A DNA stretch of 64,000 nucleotides, taken from positions 1 through 64,000 of IMG/VR virus record IMGVR_UViG_3300007754_000008; one strand, given 5' to 3'. The first letter of the stretch is position 1; every line of letters begins with the position of its first letter. Under the pieces are notes generated by a model. The model saw only the letters and a program-made list of their open reading frames with translations. It did no database searches and was not told where the DNA came from. Positions 7,701 to 15,638 of this stretch are shown here, in pieces. The position numbers were made by a program, and so were the translations under genes. Source of the DNA: a virus.

Positions 7701-7932
7701 TCCAGAAAACGTTAAGTTTGAAGAGTCAACTTTTGAAAAATTTGGTGATCATGGATCAAACTTTGATGAAGTAGAAAAGTTTGCAACAGGCAAAGTTAAA
7801 AAATCTAAACCAACTAAGAAAAGATCACAAACTGAATGGGAACAAGAAAAAGCACAGGCTGATGCTGAAGCATATTGGGAAGAGCATGGTGACTATGCAT
7901 CCGGTGGTCTTGCTAGGTTGTTAGGAGAATAA
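4747..7932 (+). CDS. Giant GGRxGY-tagged protein with ART-like motif and internal twin-Arg segment, 1061 aa
   Basis: This unusual multi-segment protein lies between terL and portal. Gly-Gly-Arg tags occur near residues 97, 162, 231 and 781, with related GGxxGxLGE forms near 505 and at the C-terminus. Residues 252-296 (YHGTS at 253-257, then SGF, GTGKTFTTP and STYG) look like the start of a PARP/ART-type ADP-ribosyltransferase fold, with candidate His254 and Tyr295. At 794-815 an internal Met begins SRRNFLK plus a hydrophobic run, a consensus Tat-signal pattern. The first half has an Ala/Glu/Lys coiled segment (about 420-455). A role as an ejected, host-acting virion protein is inference. It could also be a fusion of small proteins that are separate in relatives. 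Confidence 0.75.
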   Translation: MAGIFSLRNWVMKQLMKTDKSGIMKIPPKGKIDFGEMLLKEQLFQKGINPGMIKNEKQLDNIINTPVVSKSERAKPKKSGKVIEVDFDKGRWNKASGGRTGLSYLLAEDTNERMPYAEGNGVYDEDVAKKKFGERVRRLMDEGYDFAEAVKEAMKEEGFAEGGRVPYFEGAIVDPEGYNITRREMGILANANPSMREMIREFLTSRRKHKFVYPDRILEMKAGRRTGEASGGRAGLLGERPGYQLGGVLNIGYHGTSPANLRSIATSGFTGGTVPTWAGTGKTFTTPNINVASTYGPRQIPIVQSAQHFKLPGGGIPGQTLTEAFKNIGKTKFGFETALKPDQATKGMTAFERMKVKYPHSQTLKRLLETGTTAVTKPTNWLKLAGIPLSALTGILSSTPVGSAEMPAYGSEEYKALMAKEALFKKKQEQANIFKKIKEKRLAEEAAAAASKAKWQKDYSNWRSPSGRDHESTAGIGSKESKKGPAGGSIGASRFRANGGLMMADGGIAGMLGERTGYQNGLLANIPPEYRLYAGTMLPGNQTGTIDESYFNQDFKDQVKDQVLSKMDRGMEFEGYKHPKAFPSGTVRKGQIFPRDYVTEKNPFGYTSPQYGIGRTNPTGYSSVFNTLGTYDYKYNMPNAPDFSNASIDITDKYDWNPNYGTVGDFTGYIGQGYGREDDEDYVKGTDVDAKMLKEYVFNQIKNRKLNVGAGLELLGNYFGPRASEGKGKDIEINIPVKKKKKYVSPASPHGNGGGGGRRPDNPGGFTNPGKGSYGPHMALGGRAGFAEGKGPKMSRRNFLKIMGGLAALPVVGKFFKWAKPLAKTAKVADLTSVPIKNIEGMPSWFKPLVNRVIKEGKEAKVTEYDRLITHTAKLPESKTPISVSQDLNTGDVWVDIGEQTKHGWADGHYGQPVRLEYKAAEDIISGPSDEPFKVGVRDPLLREKVSIHKDLVKDIKPGKEGLRLKPGKTKEEFWIEEAEFTGGHPENVKFEESTFEKFGDHGSNFDEVEKFATGKVKKSKPTKKRSQTEWEQEKAQADAEAYWEEHGDYASGGLARLLGE

Positions 7933-10097
7933 TGAAAATAGGACAATGGAAAATGGCTAAAGCTTGGGAATTGTCTCCCACTTTAAAACACGAACGTGGT
8001 GCGTGGAAAGCGTTTGTTGATTTTGAAAAACAAATGGACAAGGCCCAAGATCCACGAACCGTGGACCAGGGACCACGGAACATGGCTGATGGTGGACGGA
8101 TCGGGTATGCTGATAAAAATGCCGGTAAATTAGTTAAACCTTATCCAGATCGAATTAAAACTTTAGCTGTCCCAGATGGGTACGTAACTGCAAAACAATT
8201 AGCTGAAGAGTTAGGTATTGCTAAAGAAACTTTAAAAAAATATAGACTTAAAAATTTACCAGTAGATAAATATCCTTTAAAAGGATTTATAAATGAAACT
8301 TTTAAACCTATCAGAGGACCAGGAAATTATACTTATTATTTAAAACCAACAGAAGCAATGTTGGATAATTTTTCTATTTTTAGAAATAAAACGACCATTA
8401 GTCGTGATCTTCTTAAAGATGTAAAAACACTACATAATAGTGATTTAATGAAAAAGCTTAGAAAAAGTAAAAAGAAAGTACTTCCTACTTTAGAAGAGGT
8501 TGTAAAAGTTTTAGGTAAAGACGTAAAATCTCATGGACGAGCGGCAAACGCCATGGCTACTTTATCAAAAATGTATAAAGGAGAAGAATATAAACTTTTA
8601 AAACTACCTAAGAACGAAAAGCTAGGAGATTTTATGTTTAAAGCATTGAGACAAGGTGGAAAACATAACCCTTATAAACAAGCTTTTTATCAGTTAGCAA
8701 TTGGAGAAATAGATAAAACTTTAGGAAATGAAGTTGGAACTCTTAAAAATTTTAAAAGATATTTTAAAGATAACTTAACTAAATATTTAGGAAAAGGTCA
8801 TGGTGTTAGTTTAAATGAAGTAGCAAGTATAAGTGGTATGGTGAGAAACGATATGGCGGCTTATGGAGCGTTTGTAGATTTAACTAAAACAAAAATTAAT
8901 GATGGGCTGTTAGCAAATTTTCAAGGAATATTATCTAATTCTTTAAAAGAAATTGACAAGTTAAAAGGAAGAGAAAAAGTAGAGGCAATTAAAGCTTTTA
9001 ATAAAACACATATACCAAGTTTTAAAAAACAAATAGCTGCTAAATATGGAGATGAGATTGCAGAAAGCATTCGTTTCACAGAAATAGTGCCGGGTACAAA
9101 AATTCAATCGAAACACTATGCCAAAGAAGATCTACTTACATGGAAAAAGAAACATAGTATTGATTTAAAAGCTCTTGCAAAACAAAAAGGTTATTATTTA
9201 GATGTTAAAGGTGCACGTCCTTTTACAGAATTTATAGAAGCAGGAAAGATAAGCAAAGCAGGGGCCTCAAAATTCCTAACCACTTTCTCAGACAGTTTCG
9301 ACGCCTTAAGTCCACGATCTATAGCGCAACTGTCAAAAATACACGGTTGTGGAAAAAAAGCAGAAGGTGGAAGTATCATGAGTTGTTTAAAGGAAAAGTT
9401 TAACGCTAAACCTGAAAAATTTTTACAACGTTCCGCTCCTCTAGCTAAAGACAATGTAAATTTATTTAAATGGTTTAAAAATGGTAGAAAAATTGCAAGA
9501 GGAACAGGTATAGCTCTTGCATGGGAAGCAGCGTTTGCCCCGATCATAGCAGGTTGGGGAGCACTTGAAGGACAAAGTGGTCAACGAATATTAAATGACA
9601 TTGCTTATGGAATTCCATTTATAGGTGAAACTGAAAAAGAAGAATGGAAGAGAGAATCGGGTGGTGATGAATTAGCTTATAAGATGAAACGAATGGGTGA
9701 ATTAGAGCAAGAATTAGCGTACCTTGATCAAGAAAGAGATGCTGCTATTAATAAACTAGCACATGTCCCGAAACTTCCTGGCCGTGAAGGAAAGGGTTAC
9801 CAGCAACTTTTAATTGAAAGAGCTATAAAAGAAAAAGAATTAGAACTTCAAGGATTAAAAAACACTCCTGAATTTTATGAAGGTCCTGTTGGTTCTTATT
9901 ATAATGAACCAGTTATACAAGATGCTTATGCCTTAGAACAACAGACTACAGCAAAAATAGCAGCTGATACAGCAGAACGAAAAAAAGCTGCTTTTGATTG
10001 GTTAAAAAAAAATAAAATTTATGCTAATCAAAACTGGCAATCACAAGTTCAAGGAAGAGCACATGGAGGCATAATGGGGTTAAAAAAGAAATGGTAA
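7932..10097 (+). CDS. GGRxGY-tagged putative virion protein, 721 aa
   Basis: The start overlaps the stop of the preceding gene (TAATG). The N-terminal 60 residues include an insertion of the 15-bp dispersed repeat (reading GPRNM) followed by MADGGRIGY. Residues 85-115 (YVTAKQLAEELGIAKETL) resemble a small helix-turn-helix. The middle is long, basic and helical. A KAEGGS tag, a hydrophobic segment near 530-545 (GIALAWEAAFAPIIAGWG) and a helical C-terminus ending GRAHGGIMGLKKKW follow. Its tags link it to the 1061- and 733-residue proteins, suggesting a shared location in the virion. No enzyme family recognised. Confidence 0.7.
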   Translation: MKIGQWKMAKAWELSPTLKHERGAWKAFVDFEKQMDKAQDPRTVDQGPRNMADGGRIGYADKNAGKLVKPYPDRIKTLAVPDGYVTAKQLAEELGIAKETLKKYRLKNLPVDKYPLKGFINETFKPIRGPGNYTYYLKPTEAMLDNFSIFRNKTTISRDLLKDVKTLHNSDLMKKLRKSKKKVLPTLEEVVKVLGKDVKSHGRAANAMATLSKMYKGEEYKLLKLPKNEKLGDFMFKALRQGGKHNPYKQAFYQLAIGEIDKTLGNEVGTLKNFKRYFKDNLTKYLGKGHGVSLNEVASISGMVRNDMAAYGAFVDLTKTKINDGLLANFQGILSNSLKEIDKLKGREKVEAIKAFNKTHIPSFKKQIAAKYGDEIAESIRFTEIVPGTKIQSKHYAKEDLLTWKKKHSIDLKALAKQKGYYLDVKGARPFTEFIEAGKISKAGASKFLTTFSDSFDALSPRSIAQLSKIHGCGKKAEGGSIMSCLKEKFNAKPEKFLQRSAPLAKDNVNLFKWFKNGRKIARGTGIALAWEAAFAPIIAGWGALEGQSGQRILNDIAYGIPFIGETEKEEWKRESGGDELAYKMKRMGELEQELAYLDQERDAAINKLAHVPKLPGREGKGYQQLLIERAIKEKELELQGLKNTPEFYEGPVGSYYNEPVIQDAYALEQQTTAKIAADTAERKKAAFDWLKKNKIYANQNWQSQVQGRAHGGIMGLKKKW
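8071..8085 (+). repeat. Dispersed 15-bp repeat, copy 1
   Basis: GACCACGGAACATGG lies inside the 721-residue gene and reads GPRNM. The same 15-mer recurs at 35583 and 46211. Here it is flanked by related palindromic sequence (8048-8080, CCGTGG and CCACGG arms). Confidence 0.85.
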
Positions 10098-10240
10098 AAA
10101 ACCCAACCTTAGTTAAAAACATGAAGCACGTTAAATGGAAGGAAATACCACCATTAAGAGGACCTAGTTCGCAGGGGTTGATTAAAGATAAAAAACAAGA
10201 TAAGAAGAAGCAGGAGAATTTAAATGGCAGAAATAGATAA
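10091..10240 (+). CDS. Small conserved phage protein, 49 aa
   Basis: The ATG lies seven bases before the preceding stop, and the end overlaps the portal start by 17 bases. The product is Lys-rich with a central KWKEIPPLRGPSSQG motif (residues 15-29). I have seen this kind of motif in uncultured marine phages next to the portal gene. Function unknown. The strong motif makes a chance frame unlikely. Confidence 0.55.
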   Translation: MVKNPTLVKNMKHVKWKEIPPLRGPSSQGLIKDKKQDKKKQENLNGRNR

Positions 10241-12710
10241 GACTCTCCCAAACATTAAACGACCGGAAGATATCGAAGAAGAAACGATAGCAGAGGTTGA
10301 TGTTGCGGAGGAATTAGGAAAAGGTCCCGTTGAAGTTATAGAAGACGAAGAAGGGGCAACAATTGATTTTGATCCAACAGCAATGCCTTTACCTGAACAA
10401 GGCGATCACTTTGCAAATTTAAACGATTTATTACCAGAAGATATTACTGATCCAATAGCCAATAGACTTGAAGGAGATTATAGAGAATATAAATTATCTC
10501 GTGCTGATTGGGAAAGAGCTTACACTGTAGGCTTAGATCTGTTAGGATTTAAATATGAAAATAGAACCGAACCTTTCCAAGGCGCGTCGGGGGCGACTCA
10601 CCCGGTACTTGCTGAAGCTGTTACTCAGTTTCAGGCGCTCGCTTATAAAGAGTTACTCCCAGCTGATGGACCAGTAAGAACTCAAATCATGGGAGCGAGT
10701 AATCCTATGAAAGAACAACAGTCTCAGCGTGTTAAAGATTTCATGAACTATCAACTTATGGATCAAATGAAAGAATATGAACCTGAGTTTGATCAAATGT
10801 TATTTTACCTGCCACTTGCAGGTTCAACATTTAAAAAAGTTTATTACGATGATTTATTAGGAAGAGCTGTATCTAAATTTGTACCAGCTGATGATTTAAT
10901 CGTGCCATACACTGCAACATCACTACAAGATGCAACATCTGTTTGTCATGTAATTAAAATGTCTGAAAATGATTTACGTAAACAACAAGTAAATGGTTTT
11001 TATTCTGATATAGAATTAAACAGACCACAAGATGTAACTACAAATGAATTAAAGAAAAAAGAAAGAGAATTAGAAGGTATGACTAAATCACAAAGAGTCG
11101 AACCTTTATATACATTATTAGAATTCCACGTAGACCTTGATTTAGAAGGTTTCGAAGATGTTGGTCCTAACGGTGAACCAACAGGAATAAAATTACCTTA
11201 TATCGTTACAATCGAGCAAGGTAGTCGGAAAGTTTTGTCGATAAGACGAAACTTCGCGCCCAATGATCCAAAGAGAAATAAAATCCAATATTTCGTCCAT
11301 TTCAAATTTCTGCCAGGACTAGGATTTTATGGACTTGGACTCATTCATATGATTGGCGGATTGAGTCGTACTGCAACTGCGGCTCTCCGTCAATTGTTAG
11401 ACGCGGGAACATTATCAAATCTTCCGGCAGGATTTAAACAAAGAGGTGTCAGAGTAAAAGATGATGCCGCAAACATACAACCAGGTGAATTTAAAGATGT
11501 AGATACACCAGGAGGAAACTTAAAAGATGCATTTGTATTCTTACCTTACAAGGAACCTTCTGCTACATTATTGCAATTGATGGGAATTGTCGTTCAGGCA
11601 GGACAGAGGTTCGCGTCGATTGCTGACATGCAGGTCGGTGACGGGAACCAATCAGCAGCTGTTGGTACGACTGTAGCCCTATTAGAGCGTGGCTCACGGG
11701 TAATGTCAGCAATCCATAAAAGACTGTATGTATCGTTAAAGCAAGAATTTAAATTACTTGCTAATATCTTTAAAACTTATTTACCTCCGGAATATCCATA
11801 TGATGTTGTAGGTGGACAGAGAAATGTTAAAGTTACAGATTTTGACGATAGAGTAGATATTCTACCTGTTGCTGATCCAAATATATTTTCAATGTCACAA
11901 AGAATTTCATTAGCACAATCTGAATTGCAATTAGCTATGTCTAATCCACAAATGCATAATTTATATATGTGTTATAGAAAAATGTATGAAGCATTAGGTG
12001 TAAAGGATATTGATAGAATATTACCACCACCTCCACCGAATCAACCTAAAGATCCGGCGATCGAACATATTGATGCAATGGGCATGAAACCTTTTCAAGC
12101 GTTTCCAGGTCAAGATCATAGAGCACACGTTACAGCTCACTTAAATTTTATGGCAAGTAACTTTGTTAGAAATAATCCTAGTATTACTGCAGCATTAGAA
12201 AAAAATATTATGGAGCACATATCATTGATGGCACAAGAACAGGTACAATTAGAATTTGCTCAAGAATTTCAAATTTTACCACAAATGCAGCAACAAGCTG
12301 TTCAAGACCCACAAGTGCAACAACAGTTTCAACAAATATCTCAAAAGATTGAAGCAAGAAAAGCTGTATTGATTGCAGATATGACTGAAGAATTTTTAAA
12401 TGAGGAAAAAGCTATTACTAGCAGATTTGATCATGATCCATTATTGAAACTTAAAGAGAGAGAAGTTGATCTTAAAGCAATAGATGCTGAAAGAAAACAA
12501 CAAGAGGTAGATGCAAGAATTAATTTAGATAAAGCTAAAATGGTTCAAAACAGAGAAATCACTGATGATAAACTGGAACAGAACGAAGAATTAGCTGAAT
12601 TAAGAGCAGATACAGCAATTGAAAAATCATTGATATCTGCTGATGTTAAACTGACTTCAGATAGAATGAAGGCTAAAGATGTTAAGACCTTGAAAGGTCC
12701 TAAATCTTAG
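10224..12710 (+). CDS. Portal protein
   Basis: An 828-residue portal of the large podovirus (P22-like) kind. It should form the dodecameric ring at the packaging vertex where TerL docks. An AGGAG SD precedes the ATG. After an acidic N-terminus (1-70) comes the crown/wing/stem region, including the segment LPLAGSTFKKVYYDD (about residues 191-205) and PADDLIVPY. The C-terminal third (650-800) is Gln/Glu/Lys-rich coiled coil, as expected of a barrel extension. Position directly after TerL and before scaffold and capsid supports the call. Confidence 0.88.
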   Translation: MAEIDKTLPNIKRPEDIEEETIAEVDVAEELGKGPVEVIEDEEGATIDFDPTAMPLPEQGDHFANLNDLLPEDITDPIANRLEGDYREYKLSRADWERAYTVGLDLLGFKYENRTEPFQGASGATHPVLAEAVTQFQALAYKELLPADGPVRTQIMGASNPMKEQQSQRVKDFMNYQLMDQMKEYEPEFDQMLFYLPLAGSTFKKVYYDDLLGRAVSKFVPADDLIVPYTATSLQDATSVCHVIKMSENDLRKQQVNGFYSDIELNRPQDVTTNELKKKERELEGMTKSQRVEPLYTLLEFHVDLDLEGFEDVGPNGEPTGIKLPYIVTIEQGSRKVLSIRRNFAPNDPKRNKIQYFVHFKFLPGLGFYGLGLIHMIGGLSRTATAALRQLLDAGTLSNLPAGFKQRGVRVKDDAANIQPGEFKDVDTPGGNLKDAFVFLPYKEPSATLLQLMGIVVQAGQRFASIADMQVGDGNQSAAVGTTVALLERGSRVMSAIHKRLYVSLKQEFKLLANIFKTYLPPEYPYDVVGGQRNVKVTDFDDRVDILPVADPNIFSMSQRISLAQSELQLAMSNPQMHNLYMCYRKMYEALGVKDIDRILPPPPPNQPKDPAIEHIDAMGMKPFQAFPGQDHRAHVTAHLNFMASNFVRNNPSITAALEKNIMEHISLMAQEQVQLEFAQEFQILPQMQQQAVQDPQVQQQFQQISQKIEARKAVLIADMTEEFLNEEKAITSRFDHDPLLKLKEREVDLKAIDAERKQQEVDARINLDKAKMVQNREITDDKLEQNEELAELRADTAIEKSLISADVKLTSDRMKAKDVKTLKGPKS

Positions 12711-12735
12711 TATATACAAACCCTAGGAGAAAAAT

Positions 12736-12972
12736 ATGGCAAAAGAAGGCAAAGGATACAATCAGTCAATGTTTACTAACAAAGACGGTTACTTAAAAGG
12801 CGGAAATAAAATTTCTATTCCACCGCAGAATTTAATAAGAGATCCAAGAGCTAAATCTAGCATTAGAGGATCAAGCGCTAGAATTGCAACTGGTGATAAA
12901 GTAACTGTTCGAAGTACAGGTGGCAAAGGTTCATCTACTAAAGCTAGAAAACAGACAGCAACTTGGTATTAG
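12736..12972 (+). CDS. Small basic structural-type protein, 78 aa
   Basis: A CTAGGAG SD precedes the ATG. The product is Gly/Ser/Lys-rich and probably disordered, with no membrane segment or cysteine. It sits between portal and the holin-like gene. Such short basic proteins are common in this module of marine podoviruses. Function unknown. Confidence 0.65.
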   Translation: MAKEGKGYNQSMFTNKDGYLKGGNKISIPPQNLIRDPRAKSSIRGSSARIATGDKVTVRSTGGKGSSTKARKQTATWY

Positions 12973-12973
12973 T

Positions 12974-13357
12974 ATGTGGTTATCGGCAATTAAATTAGCC
13001 GTTTCTGCTGGAAGTAAAATTTACGCTAACCGACAGAAGACGAAAATGGCAATGTCAGATGCACAGTTAATGCATGCTGAACGACAAGCTCGTGGTGAGG
13101 AAGCTTACCAGGGAAAATTGTTAGAAGCTCGTCAAGCAGATTATAAGGACGAGGTGGTTCTCGCGATATTGACACTTCCAATTTTGGTGCTCGCATATGG
13201 GGTCTGGTCGGACGATCCGGCGGCCATGGATAAGATAAAAGTGTTCTTTGAGCATTTCCAGGCGCTTCCATCATGGTTCACTAATTTATGGATACTTGTA
13301 TGTGCGTCAATTTTTGGTATAAAGGGTACACAAATTTTCAGAAATGGAAAAAAATAA
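12974..13357 (+). CDS. Putative holin (GTA-holin-like, 127 aa)
   Basis: I use the ATG at 12974, directly after the previous stop. A GTA-type holin is expected to open the inner membrane to let the endolysin or virions out. After a helical, Gln/Ala-rich N-terminal half comes KDEVVLAILTLPILVLAYG, a membrane span preceded by the acidic DE seen in that family. Then follow ALPSWFTNLWILVCASIFG and a basic tail. The layout fits the three-segment holins of gene-transfer-agent type (Pfam GTA_holin_3TM). The family match is by pattern only. Confidence 0.6.
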   Translation: MWLSAIKLAVSAGSKIYANRQKTKMAMSDAQLMHAERQARGEEAYQGKLLEARQADYKDEVVLAILTLPILVLAYGVWSDDPAAMDKIKVFFEHFQALPSWFTNLWILVCASIFGIKGTQIFRNGKK

Positions 13358-13366
13358 GGAGTAAAT

Positions 13367-13588
13367 ATGAGAAATGATTTTGGAACAAGACCTTACAAAT
13401 CTAGATTCCCGTACAAAGGTGGCAAAAGTGTTTCTAAGAAAAAGAAACAAGGCTACAAAGATAGAGAAGATGAGTCTCTAGGTATGAGAACTGGAAAAGA
13501 ATCCACTAAGAAACAATCTATGAAAGATCGTAGAGATGAATCTTATGGAGCTTGGGGTAAAAGAAAATCTGGTAAAATTAATAAGTAG
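13367..13588 (+). CDS. Basic repeat protein, 73 aa
   Basis: AAGGAG precedes the ATG. The chain is very Lys/Arg-rich and contains an internal duplication: KDREDESLGMRTGK and KDRRDESYGAWGKR are about 24 residues apart. It may neutralise packaged DNA or bind nucleic acid (inference). Confidence 0.6.
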   Translation: MRNDFGTRPYKSRFPYKGGKSVSKKKKQGYKDREDESLGMRTGKESTKKQSMKDRRDESYGAWGKRKSGKINK

Positions 13589-13594
13589 GTAGTT

Positions 13595-14035
13595 ATGTCA
13601 ATAGTTGGAGCAGCTCTGAGAGGATTTGGTAGAGCTTTAAAAAATAAAAAAAGAAGTGGAACAATTAAATCTATCAAACCTGCAAAAGATTTAACAGGAC
13701 GAAGAAAAAGTTATGAGTCAATGGTTGACACTGTAAATAAGCAGTACACAACTAAAGGTGTTAAACCAGGACAAAGTGGTTCTAAAATTAAAAAAGAAGC
13801 TACTTCAAAAGCTTCTGCACTTCATGATAAATATGAAAAAGCTTCAAGCGATGTAAAAAAATATAATAAAAGACTGAAACAAAAAGCTTTTGGTGGCGCT
13901 AGTGCCACAGTTGCTGGAGGAGTTGGTGCACACTTAGCCGCTAAAAAGAAATTTCCAAAATATAAAAAATTTATAGAACAGGATATTGCAGTTAAAGACG
14001 GCAAATTAAAATTAGTTACTAAAAAGAAAAAATAA
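13595..14035 (+). CDS. Basic protein with one hydrophobic segment, 146 aa
   Basis: A GTAGGTAG sequence stands in for a weak SD. The protein is strongly basic. One small-residue segment (GGASATVAGGVGAHLAA, near 105-121) could lie in a membrane or pack as a Gly-zipper. It is part of a run of short Lys-rich genes between portal and scaffold. Possibly an ejected internal protein; family not recognised. Confidence 0.6.
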   Translation: MSIVGAALRGFGRALKNKKRSGTIKSIKPAKDLTGRRKSYESMVDTVNKQYTTKGVKPGQSGSKIKKEATSKASALHDKYEKASSDVKKYNKRLKQKAFGGASATVAGGVGAHLAAKKKFPKYKKFIEQDIAVKDGKLKLVTKKKK

Positions 14036-14325
14036 TGAGAAGTTTTAGATCACCAAACTCTGGACAAACATCTTTAACGTTGCAACATGCAACAAATCCT
14101 AGATCAGGATATAGACCACCAGCAGGCCATAACGCTGATGGATATATGATGCCTGAAAGAGTTGGATTTAAAAAAGGTGGCTGGATTCAAGACGTAAATA
14201 AATCAATTAAAAAACGTGGAACTAAAGGAAAGTGTACACCTATTACAAAAAAAGGTTGCACTGGACGAGCAAAAGCTTTAGCAAAGACATTTAAGAAAAT
14301 GGCTAAGAAAAGAAAAGGAAAATAA
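14035..14325 (+). CDS. Small basic conserved protein, 96 aa
   Basis: The ATG overlaps the previous stop (TAATG). The N-terminal half is Ser/Pro-rich. The centre carries RVGFKKGGWIQ, a variant of the Gly-Gly tag. The C-terminus (residues 50-96) is extremely basic with two cysteines in a KGKCTPITKKGCTGRAKA pattern that I have seen in other marine podovirus proteins. A DNA-binding, virion-internal role is inference. Confidence 0.65.
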   Translation: MRSFRSPNSGQTSLTLQHATNPRSGYRPPAGHNADGYMMPERVGFKKGGWIQDVNKSIKKRGTKGKCTPITKKGCTGRAKALAKTFKKMAKKRKGK

Positions 14326-14326
14326 T

Positions 14327-14812
14327 ATGCCTTTAAGAAAAATAAAAGAAAAACCTAAAAGTTGGATTACTAAAAAAGTAAAACCAACAAAGTGGATTAC
14401 TAAAAAAGAAAAATCTAAAAGTACTCTTACGGGCACTGACACAACACGTGGTGGTGGACCAGATGAAGGTAATGTAGGTTATAACAAAGATATGATTTAC
14501 AGACATGGAGAACGCAGAAAAAATTTGAGAGAAGCAGTGGAAAAATTAAAAAAAAGACCGGAAAGAACACTTAAACCCTATCGTGCTAAAAAATCTGTGG
14601 GTGGTATAACGAAAATTTTAAGGAGACTTGGAAAAGAAATAAAAAAACAACCACTACCAAAAAAAACAAAAGATTTAGATAAAAAATTTAAAAAAGCTTT
14701 TCCACATCATGATTCAGCAGGAAAGTTAAAAAAAGCTGGAGGTGGAAGAGCCATTTATAAATCAGGTGGTGCAGTCATGACTGGTAAAAAAGTAGGCTGC
14801 CAAATAAAATAA
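14327..14812 (+). CDS. Basic tag-bearing protein, 161 aa
   Basis: It begins one base after the previous stop. The chain is Lys-rich throughout, with a repeated SWITKKVKP/KWITKKEKS motif (residues 12-30) and a C-terminal AGGGRAIYKSGGAV, the GGR tag in another setting. It is likely soluble and internal to the particle (inference). Confidence 0.6.
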   Translation: MPLRKIKEKPKSWITKKVKPTKWITKKEKSKSTLTGTDTTRGGGPDEGNVGYNKDMIYRHGERRKNLREAVEKLKKRPERTLKPYRAKKSVGGITKILRRLGKEIKKQPLPKKTKDLDKKFKKAFPHHDSAGKLKKAGGGRAIYKSGGAVMTGKKVGCQIK

Positions 14813-14982
14813 TGATTAAACATTTTATAAATTGGGTGAAAGGTTTATTTACACCTAAAAAAGAAGAACCAGTAGTTTTGGAAGAAGCTCCTGCAGAAAA
14901 AAAAACTATTAATCATTGTGGAAGTCACAACAGATTTAGAAAGAATTGCCCTGACTGCTTAAGAGTAATAGCACTTATATAA
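14812..14982 (+). CDS. Small zinc-ribbon-like protein, 56 aa
   Basis: The start and the end are both TAATG overlaps with neighbours. An amphipathic N-terminus (MIKHFINWVKGLF) and an acidic linker lead to a Cys/His cluster, HCGSHNRFRKNCPDC (residues 35-49), which can hold one zinc. Function unknown. Continuity with the operon and the metal motif support a real gene. Confidence 0.6.
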   Translation: MIKHFINWVKGLFTPKKEEPVVLEEAPAEKKTINHCGSHNRFRKNCPDCLRVIALI

Positions 14983-15233
14983 TGGATTTAGAAAACGTAA
15001 TATATAAATTAAGACGAGCTTTAGATAATAGAGTTAAAACATTAGCAATCTCTGTAACGTCCGGAGGGGTTGACAGTATGGAAACATATAAGTATATAAT
15101 AGGACAAATAAACGCCCTAGAGGCAACTAAACAGGAACTCTCTAACCTGCTAGACAATAAGGAGCAAAATGAAAACAGAGGCACAGTCATCAAAATCAAC
15201 GGCGCAAAGCCAAAAGATAATCACACCAAATAA
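14982..15233 (+). CDS. Helical hypothetical protein, 83 aa
   Basis: It starts in a TAATG overlap. The chain is predicted helical (residues 1-62), with no cysteine. Its last 65 bases overlap the GroES gene in another frame. No family recognised. Confidence 0.6.
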   Translation: MDLENVIYKLRRALDNRVKTLAISVTSGGVDSMETYKYIIGQINALEATKQELSNLLDNKEQNENRGTVIKINGAKPKDNHTK

Positions 15234-15621
15234 AGAATTAGTCGGAGTTAAAAAATCCGAACCTAAAAAAGAAATTACAAACGAAAAAGATAAACTACCA
15301 CAACCAACTGGTTGGAGAATGTTAGTTCTTCCATTTAGAATGAGTGAAAAATCTAAAGGTGGAGTTTTATTTTCACATGAAACTATAGATAAACAACAAA
15401 TTGCATCACAGTGCGGAAACGTATTAGCGATGGGTCCACAATGTTATAAGGATAAAGAACGTTATCCTCATGGCCCATGGTGCAAGGTCGGTGATTGGGT
15501 GGTCTTTGCTCGTTATGCAGGATCACGTATACAAATTGAAGGTGGGGAAGTAAGGTTGTTAAATGAAGATGAAGTTTTAGCAACTGTCAAGAATCCAGAG
15601 GATATCTTGCATCAATACTAA
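15169..15621 (+). CDS. GroES-like co-chaperonin
   Basis: The product should cap a GroEL-type chaperonin, presumably the host's, helping capsid or tail proteins fold. Residues 45-150 match the Cpn10 fold: WRMLVLPF, then GGVLFS, a mobile-loop region, GNVLAMGP, and a second half with KVGDWVVFARYAG and RLLNEDEVLATV. The first 40 residues are a Lys/Ser-rich extension not seen in bacterial GroES. AGGAGC precedes the ATG. It lies just upstream of scaffold and capsid, as phage-encoded co-chaperonins often do. No GroEL gene is present. Confidence 0.85.
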   Translation: MKTEAQSSKSTAQSQKIITPNKELVGVKKSEPKKEITNEKDKLPQPTGWRMLVLPFRMSEKSKGGVLFSHETIDKQQIASQCGNVLAMGPQCYKDKERYPHGPWCKVGDWVVFARYAGSRIQIEGGEVRLLNEDEVLATVKNPEDILHQY

Positions 15622-15638
15622 CATAGAAGGAGAAAACT